Below, one piece after another: positions 22,621-28,374 of a stretch of DNA of 28,374 nucleotides. Made by a program: the position numbers and the translations under genes. Source of the DNA: Pleionea sp041589565 (lineage in GTDB: Bacteria; Pseudomonadota; Gammaproteobacteria; Enterobacterales; Kangiellaceae); the NCBI GenBank assembly GCA_041589565.1, contig JBFHVL010000012.1, positions 1-28,374 of the forward strand, given 5' to 3'. The notes below the pieces were generated by a model, which worked only from the letters and a program-made list of their open reading frames with translations, ran no database searches and was not told where the DNA came from. Within the stretch, counting starts at the first letter, position 1. Each line of letters starts with the position of its first letter.

Positions 22621-25359
22621 ATGAAACCATCCATGTTAACTATGCTTTGTGGCGCAATATTAGCGACAAGCGTTGTAAGTTCCAATGCAGCTGATAGTAC
22701 TTCAGTTTCTTTGAGAGACCCAGGTGTAATCAATAATGAGCGAATTATTTATTGGTTAAAGAAACGTGGGGAATTAGAGCAAGATGCATCCGAAGCCGAA
22801 ATTAAGGATGCACTAAAAAACTATCTAAAGAATACTGGCCAAGGCTATACAAAACCGAAGGTTTTGGTGAAGTTTGAGAAAGATGCGCAAAAACGATCGC
22901 TGAAAGTACAAGGCAAGCGCTCAAAATCAATGAATACAACGGTAAATGTACTCTCCGTATTGATTGACTTTCCGGACCTTCGTTATAACAACAATGGATT
23001 GTCATCGAATGATACTGATATGTATTACTCAGATTATAATGTTCAGCATTATCAGGACATGCAGTTTAAAACAACAACTTACGATGGGCCTAGTGGCGAG
23101 CAATTGATGTCGGCTTATCAGTATTATCAGGCGGAGTCTGGAGGTACCTTCTTTTTTACCGGAAATACGTTTGGCTGGGTAACCGCCGATAATAATGCAG
23201 CGACTTATGGCGCTAATGACGCCAATAATAATGACAACGATGTTGATCCTGAGTCCTTGATAGTCGAAGCGGTCACTAAAGCGGTCGCGCAAAATAATAT
23301 TGATCTCTCCCAATACGATTTAGAAGACCCCTATGACCGTGATGGTGATGGGAATTTATTGGAAGCGGATGGTTTTATCGATCATGTGATGGTTTATCAC
23401 TCCAGTATTGGTGAAGAAGCCGGGGGTGGTAACTTAGGAGATGATGCCATTTGGTCTCATCGTTTCTTTGTTAACTCGACAGGCAGTTTTAGCACCATGG
23501 GCGAAGCGGTCGATAACTCTGGGATCAAACTGTTTGGTTATACCATTCAGCCCATCGATGCGGCTATTGGAGTGGTAGTGCATGAGTTTGGTCATGACTT
23601 GGGGTTAGCTGATGAATATGATACCGGAGAGTCTACTAATGGTTCTCCTGTTTCTTTTTGGTCGGTTATGGCATCTGGCAGTTGGGCAGGTGCGAATATT
23701 CCAGGAACTGAACCTGTTGGCTTTAGCCCATTAGGTCGAGATTATTTTCAACAAAAGTTTGGCGGAGACTGGGTTGACCAAGTTGAATTACACGTTGATG
23801 ATTTGAATGCCGGTGTTCAGGACCACAATATGGTTGAAGCGGTTGAGCATGCCGCGGTTGAGCCGAACCAGATCAAAGTTAATTTACCGGGACGACTGGA
23901 AGACTTCTTTCCTCCTTTTACGGGCAATTACCAATATTATTCTGGGCAGGGCGATAGCATAGACAATCGTATGAGTTTTGACGTGGCACTACCTGCTGCA
24001 TCAAGTATCAGCTTAACGATGAAAGCACATTGGAATATAGAAGAAGATTATGATTATGCTCAAGTGATGGTAAATGGAACGGCATTGAGCGGTAATCATA
24101 CTCGTGGCTCGAATCCTTATAATGGCGGAGTAAGCAATTATATTTCTAACCAATCGTCAGTGTTGGCTGGTGCGCAAGGTGCTGAAGGCTGGGTTGATTT
24201 AACTTTTGATATAAGTAGTTATGCGGGGCAAACGGTGACAATTGAGTTTGCATACATTACTGACACTTACGTCAAAGAGTACGGGTTTGTTGCCGACGAT
24301 ATCACGATTACAGCTGATAGCAGTGAGGTTGTATTCGATGGGGCAGAGTCCGACGGAACAGTTACGCTGAACGGTTTTAGTCGTGTTGGTGCTACTGTAG
24401 AAGGCGATGCAATGAATTACTACATTCAGCTACGCAGTCACAATGGCGTCGATGTTGGCTTAAACTCTCGCAATTTCCAACCTGGTGTTGTGGTGTGGCT
24501 TCGTAACGAAGGGTATAGCGACAATAAAGTCGGTGAGCATCCGGGTTATGGCTTCATTGGCGTTGTTGATGCTGGGTTAAATACTTCGACCGGCTCTAAT
24601 ACGACACAACTACGTGATGCTGCGTTTAAATTATTGGGGCAAAATACTTTCCGCGATACTACGGACTATTCGAAACCGAATTCTCCCGAAGTTGGCTTAG
24701 TTCTTCCTGTGCATGGATTAGAAATGGAAGTGACCGCTCAGGGACTTAACGATGCAACTGCGAGTATCCAGTTGAGAAAAGTACCTGTCGCACTAACTTC
24801 TGCATTCGATACGTTAGTGACTCAATTATCGGTTGAATTTATCAATAACTCCTATGGTGGCCAGGGAAATCTAACCTACGCTTGGGACTTTGGAGACGGA
24901 AATAGTAGTACCTCTGTAGCGCCAACTCACGCTTATGCTAGTGAAGGTACGTATACAGTATCTTTAACAATAACCGATGAAAACAACGATACGGCTTCTT
25001 CAAGCAAGGATGTAACTGTCAGTGGGGCACCAGCTAACTTGCCAGTTGCTGGGTTCTCTTTTGCAGTTACTAACTTACAGGTGAGCTTTACTAATAGTAC
25101 TACTGGTGGAGAAGGTAACTTGTCTTACAGTTGGGACTTTGGTGATGGTCAGACATCAACAGCTCGCTCACCGAATCATACTTACACTGCTGCTGGAACC
25201 TATTCGGTTGAGCTAACGGTAACGGATTCGCAAAATAATACTGACACAATCACGAGATCAGTTACCGTAACAGCACCTCCTTCCAGTGGCGGCGGTGGTA
25301 GCCTACCTTGGATGGTGTTACTCGCGCTGGGCGTATTAACGGTGGTTCGTCGACGCTAA
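22621..25359 (+). CDS. Secreted M6 (immune inhibitor A/PrtV-like) metalloprotease with PKD repeats and GlyGly-CTERM tail
   Basis: A 912-residue secreted zinc protease. Signal peptide (about 1-24, cut near SNAA), propeptide (about 25-105), then an M6 catalytic domain with H321EFGH325DLGLADE, the HExxHxxGxxD zinc signature. An immune-inhibitor-A type beta-rich region follows (about 430-570 and on), then two PKD domains (about 727-804 and 810-887) each with WDFGDG and an HxYxxxGTYxVxLTVTD core. The end is Gly4 (890-893), a hydrophobic helix (PWMVLLALGVLTVV) and RRR: a GlyGly-CTERM signal, recognised by rhombosortase in type II secretion bacteria. Architecture and length resemble PrtV of Vibrio cholerae (about 918 residues). 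Likely a degradative or virulence-type exoenzyme. A strong terminator follows. Confidence 0.95.
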   Translation: MKPSMLTMLCGAILATSVVSSNAADSTSVSLRDPGVINNERIIYWLKKRGELEQDASEAEIKDALKNYLKNTGQGYTKPKVLVKFEKDAQKRSLKVQGKRSKSMNTTVNVLSVLIDFPDLRYNNNGLSSNDTDMYYSDYNVQHYQDMQFKTTTYDGPSGEQLMSAYQYYQAESGGTFFFTGNTFGWVTADNNAATYGANDANNNDNDVDPESLIVEAVTKAVAQNNIDLSQYDLEDPYDRDGDGNLLEADGFIDHVMVYHSSIGEEAGGGNLGDDAIWSHRFFVNSTGSFSTMGEAVDNSGIKLFGYTIQPIDAAIGVVVHEFGHDLGLADEYDTGESTNGSPVSFWSVMASGSWAGANIPGTEPVGFSPLGRDYFQQKFGGDWVDQVELHVDDLNAGVQDHNMVEAVEHAAVEPNQIKVNLPGRLEDFFPPFTGNYQYYSGQGDSIDNRMSFDVALPAASSISLTMKAHWNIEEDYDYAQVMVNGTALSGNHTRGSNPYNGGVSNYISNQSSVLAGAQGAEGWVDLTFDISSYAGQTVTIEFAYITDTYVKEYGFVADDITITADSSEVVFDGAESDGTVTLNGFSRVGATVEGDAMNYYIQLRSHNGVDVGLNSRNFQPGVVVWLRNEGYSDNKVGEHPGYGFIGVVDAGLNTSTGSNTTQLRDAAFKLLGQNTFRDTTDYSKPNSPEVGLVLPVHGLEMEVTAQGLNDATASIQLRKVPVALTSAFDTLVTQLSVEFINNSYGGQGNLTYAWDFGDGNSSTSVAPTHAYASEGTYTVSLTITDENNDTASSSKDVTVSGAPANLPVAGFSFAVTNLQVSFTNSTTGGEGNLSYSWDFGDGQTSTARSPNHTYTAAGTYSVELTVTDSQNNTDTITRSVTVTAPPSSGGGGSLPWMVLLALGVLTVVRRR

Positions 25360-25383
25360 ATGCGAGATAAGCATCCAGCGAAC

Positions 25384-25414
25384 AAAACGCCCAGCATTGT
25401 CTGGGCGTTTTTTT
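25384..25414 (+). terminator. Rho-independent terminator after the M6 protease gene
   Basis: AAAACGCCCAG, loop CATTGT, CTGGGCGTTTT and further Ts: an 11-bp perfect stem with a GC-rich core and a run of seven Ts. It starts about 25 bases after the stop. Confidence 0.95.
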
Positions 25415-25594
25415 ATCTGAATGGTTTTCGGCACGTTGAGTTAAAGCCGCTAAACTCAAGCCAGTTATAAGTTCTTCATTGTCGCTTTATTACTCATAGA
25501 GCCACTGGAAAGGTTTTTGAAACTAGGGGATTTCCCTTATGGCGCTTGTGTTCAAAACTCGTTAGTTAAGCATGAAAACCGATGCCTGAAAAAC

Positions 25595-25623
25595 TGGACT
25601 AATTTATAACAATAAACTATAAA
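25595..25623 (+). promoter_or_regulatory. Candidate sigma70 promoter for the hybrid histidine kinase gene
   Basis: TGGACT (4 of 6), 17-base spacer, TATAAA (5 of 6), giving a leader of about 70 bases before the kinase start. By-eye prediction. Confidence 0.45.
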
Positions 25624-25702
25624 AATAGATTGAGGCAGTCTAACTTATAATTCTAAATTAAAATATTTTTACAACGGGAAGCAATTAATTGTGGGTAAAT
25701 TC

Positions 25703-28374
25703 ATGTTAACCATTTCCATTTTCGACTTGCTTTATTTCGTGTTGATCATCGGTAGTGGGCTAGCATTATGGCACTGGCAGAAGGACACTCCGTTACGCCG
25801 GGTGATGGTCTGGTTAGCGGTATTGGCGCTACTGATCATATATTTCGCGCACGTTTTACCTATTTATAATGATATGTCTTCTGTGACATCAGGGGCGATT
25901 GTTCGCAGTTTGTCTGTGAATTTCCATACTACCTCTGCACTGTGTCTGAGTTTGCTTGTGTTGTTGTTTCCGGAGCTGGATTCGCGCAGATGGGAAGTTC
26001 TGCGGGATTTATTGGCGGCATTGGCGTTTGGTTTATCTTTGACCAGTTTACTTGGTAATGTCCATGAGGAGCACTACGTACTCGCAGAATATTTTTCAAT
26101 GTCTCCTCAAATAGCGGTGTATGTGCTACTGCTCTCGTTGGGAGTTTATATTGGTAATAGTGTTAAGCACTACCGCAATCGCCTGCGATACCATCATGCG
26201 ATTACTTTGGCGATTGCTTGTTTTTCTTTGTCGTTTACTTTGTATCAGGCAGTCGAATCTCAAAAGCAACGAGAGCTAATGAATGGATTGAAGCTTGAGC
26301 ATAATCACTTATCGCAAAAATTTGAGCTTCACTGGACCAGTGTTTGGCAAGCTATTTCACGCTTGAGAGAGCGAATTAAACTAAACTCTCATCAATCAGG
26401 ATTAAGCTCTCATGAACATGATGCCGAAAACTATACGTATCAGTTCGAGTCCATTGAAGAGTTGTTGCTAATTGACTCCAATTTTGAAACCGTTTGGCAT
26501 AAGGGTGAAAAGAAAACTTTAGATCTTTCGCAACTAAAGTCAAAATTAAATCGGTCCTTATCAGTCATTTCTATGAATGATACTGAACTTTACTTTTTAG
26601 CTCACGAATTACCAATATTAAATAGCGATCAGGTTTTAATTGTCTACGAAATTCATCAGCCTAAAGGGGCCAGATACTATCTTTTAACATTAATGAACCT
26701 GCAGCAATTATGGGCACCATTGTTAGAACCATTAGCAGAGCAAGGCTACTTTATTAATGTTCGATTGCCTAACCATCAGTTAGTGATTCATGGGTTTAAA
26801 GACTCAAAAATAAAAACCGACTGGCAAAGAATTCTAAAAAACACAACAGTATTGGAATCTCAGTTAGCTTACAGACCTGTGGATAGACCTGCCAACATTA
26901 CCAATATTGGACAGCTTATCCTATTTGTTGGGATGGTTTTTAGCTTATTACTGGGGACTTTGATTTATTTTTATTTTGTCACGCGACGCCAAGCTTCCTT
27001 TTTAAAACGCGAAACCAAAAAACGTCGTCGCATGCACGACGAGTTAGAGATCGAGCGTAATCGAACCCGGCTGTCTGCGTCAGTGTCAAAGTTAGGTGTG
27101 TGGGAGTGGAACGTGAGTACTGGGCAGCTGTTGTGGGATGAACAAATGCATGAAATTTATGAGACTCCCAAGGATAAGAAGCAAAACCTAATTTATGAGT
27201 TTTGGCGCGACAGTGTGCATCCAGACGATATTGCTGTCACCGAGTCATCCTTGCAGCAAACTCTCGAACAGCAAAAAGAGTGGGATTATGAATTTAGAAT
27301 TATTACTCCGGCCAAACGCATCAAACACATAAAAGCCAGTGCGCGGCCTGTGTTTAATGAGCAAGGTGAAGTGGAGACCGTGGTAGGTGGTAATATGGAT
27401 GTTACTCACCAGCGTGAGCTTGAACAACGGCTTAAAGAGGCTAAAGAACAAGCTGAGTTGGCGAGTAAAACTAAGAGTGCCTTTTTAGCTAATATGAGTC
27501 ACGAAATACGAACGCCAATGAATGGCGTGATTGGTATAACCGAGCTGTTGCAGAATACCGGGCTAACCAAGCAACAAAACGAATATTTGCAAATGATCTC
27601 CAGCTCAGCAAACGCACTGTTAACCTTGCTTAATGATATTTTGGATATATCGAAAATCGAAGCAGGGCAGCTAGAGATCGAGCCAGTTACCTTTGCGTTT
27701 AGCGAACGCATCGGAAATGTGTTGAAAAGTTTTGCACCGACCGCTCATGGCAAAGGTGTTGGGCTCGATTATTATATATCGCCAAGTATTCCCGATTGTG
27801 TGGTTGGCGACCCTTTACGAATTTCGCAGGTTCTTTTTAATCTGGTTGGCAATGCAATTAAATTTACTGATAAAGGTGGCGTAACGGTAGAAGTTTTACT
27901 GAGCAAAGGAGAACCTAAAAAAGTCGGTGATGCATTTGAAATCGTTATGGAGATTGTTGATACGGGTAAAGGTATAAGCCTAGAACAGCAAAATAAAATA
28001 TTTGACCCCTTTCAACAAGCGGACACCTCGACTACTCGCCAATATGGTGGAACAGGGTTGGGGTTAACCATTGTAAAGCAACTGCTCAAGCTCATGAATG
28101 GTCATATTGAAGTTAAAAGTGAACCCAACATTGGAAGCAAGTTTGTGGTGACACTGCCATTAAAAATGGGCGAAATGGTAGACGTCGATGTCAAAGAAGT
28201 TCCCTGGAAGGATTCATTTGAAGCGTTAAGCGGTGCGCGTTGTTTAGTTGTTGACGACAATGAAGTTAATCGACGATGGCTGCTCGATATGACTGCATCG
28301 TGGGGCTGTGATGTCGTGGTCGCTCATTCCGCTTCCGATGCCTTGGCTAAATACAATCAAGCTATCGAGCATGG
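25703..28374 (+). CDS. Hybrid sensor histidine kinase with polytopic N-terminus, PAS and receiver, 3' partial
   Basis: The frame is open to the right edge (890 full codons visible). Six hydrophobic segments (about 5-24, 34-55, 76-91, 103-119, 135-152, 165-184) are followed by a roughly 215-residue presumably extracytoplasmic sensor region, a seventh helix (about 402-425), a PAS domain (about 450-570, with WEWNVSTGQLLWDEQMHEIY), HisKA with H600 in ANMSHEIRTPMNGVIG, HATPase with N717 (NLVGNAIKFT), DTGKGIS and GGTGLGLTI, then the start of a receiver (LVVDDNEVNRR, D851-D852). The phospho-acceptor Asp and anything after it (another receiver or Hpt) lie outside. I chose ATG 25703, with GTGGG seven bases upstream; GTG 25691 is an alternative with GGGAA ahead of it. 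The ligand is unknown. Confidence 0.93.
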   Translation, partial: MLTISIFDLLYFVLIIGSGLALWHWQKDTPLRRVMVWLAVLALLIIYFAHVLPIYNDMSSVTSGAIVRSLSVNFHTTSALCLSLLVLLFPELDSRRWEVLRDLLAALAFGLSLTSLLGNVHEEHYVLAEYFSMSPQIAVYVLLLSLGVYIGNSVKHYRNRLRYHHAITLAIACFSLSFTLYQAVESQKQRELMNGLKLEHNHLSQKFELHWTSVWQAISRLRERIKLNSHQSGLSSHEHDAENYTYQFESIEELLLIDSNFETVWHKGEKKTLDLSQLKSKLNRSLSVISMNDTELYFLAHELPILNSDQVLIVYEIHQPKGARYYLLTLMNLQQLWAPLLEPLAEQGYFINVRLPNHQLVIHGFKDSKIKTDWQRILKNTTVLESQLAYRPVDRPANITNIGQLILFVGMVFSLLLGTLIYFYFVTRRQASFLKRETKKRRRMHDELEIERNRTRLSASVSKLGVWEWNVSTGQLLWDEQMHEIYETPKDKKQNLIYEFWRDSVHPDDIAVTESSLQQTLEQQKEWDYEFRIITPAKRIKHIKASARPVFNEQGEVETVVGGNMDVTHQRELEQRLKEAKEQAELASKTKSAFLANMSHEIRTPMNGVIGITELLQNTGLTKQQNEYLQMISSSANALLTLLNDILDISKIEAGQLEIEPVTFAFSERIGNVLKSFAPTAHGKGVGLDYYISPSIPDCVVGDPLRISQVLFNLVGNAIKFTDKGGVTVEVLLSKGEPKKVGDAFEIVMEIVDTGKGISLEQQNKIFDPFQQADTSTTRQYGGTGLGLTIVKQLLKLMNGHIEVKSEPNIGSKFVVTLPLKMGEMVDVDVKEVPWKDSFEALSGARCLVVDDNEVNRRWLLDMTASWGCDVVVAHSASDALAKYNQAIEH

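Larger units (their letters stand above)
25360..25702. other. Intergenic region between the protease and the hybrid kinase
   Basis: Holds the protease terminator and a candidate promoter for the kinase, both listed separately. Between them (about 25415-25594) I see no coding frame, hairpin or repeat. The last 100 bases are very AT-rich, as expected for a promoter region, and a second weaker promoter (TTGAGG, 18 bases, TAAATT) starts near 25631. Confidence 0.5.

Noticed and set aside
24802..25281. PKD repeats as DNA-level tandem repeats
   Set aside because: The two copies are similar only as proteins; the DNA has diverged, so this is domain duplication and not a repeat element.
1..28374. tRNA, rRNA, CRISPR, insertion sequence or phage elements
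   Set aside because: No cloverleaf-like segment, direct-repeat array, transposase or integrase frame was found on either strand.

Overview
The window looks like a chromosomal segment of a low- to mid-GC gammaproteobacterium, probably a marine or aquatic one. I infer this from the M6 metalloprotease with two PKD domains and a C-terminal GlyGly-CTERM sorting tail (mostly a gammaproteobacterial signal), the lipoprotein signals, the AT-leaning base use, and the density of PAS, GGDEF-EAL and chemosensory proteins. I cannot name the genus. I see no rRNA, tRNA, CRISPR array, transposase or phage gene.

Layout. (1) Positions 2-3739: the 3' part of a membrane-anchored gene with six PAS-like domains, GGDEF and EAL (c-di-GMP turnover). 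(2) Positions 4047-13320: a tightly packed chemosensory operon encoding a soluble MCP with two signalling tips, a triple-domain CheW, CheB, a HEAT-repeat protein, CheR, a CheY-like receiver, CheA, and a 79-residue STAS-like protein. No CheD and no free-standing CheZ are present. (3) Positions 13626-19903: a second same-strand operon encoding a receiver, a membrane-hairpin MCP that ends in a CheZ-like DxxxQ helix, and a stressosome-type partner-switch module. The module is RsbR-like, RsbS-like, RsbT-like, a second RsbT-like ATPase and an RsbX-like phosphatase, then a histidine kinase whose N-terminus resembles the RsbT-binding domain of RsbU, then a stand-alone receiver. (4) Position 19977 to the end: a minus-strand MDR oxidoreductase, a lipoprotein-type methyltransferase, a small lipoprotein coupled to a PrtV/immune-inhibitor-A-like M6 protease, and a hybrid sensor histidine kinase cut by the right edge.

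How the parts may work together. The chemosensory core has everything needed for kinase control and adaptation (MCP, CheW, CheA, CheB, CheR), but its receivers have no output domain and no flagellar gene is nearby. That fits a Frz-like or alternative-function pathway rather than classical flagellar chemotaxis. The second operon mixes an MCP with a stressosome module. By homology, RsbT would be released from RsbR/RsbS and would act on the RsbU_N-like histidine kinase, which would phosphorylate the last receiver. The chemosensory/stressosome combination, with a STAS-like protein overlapping cheA and a possible CheZ motif in the MCP, is the most interesting part of the window. Any functional coupling between the two operons is inference from gene order.
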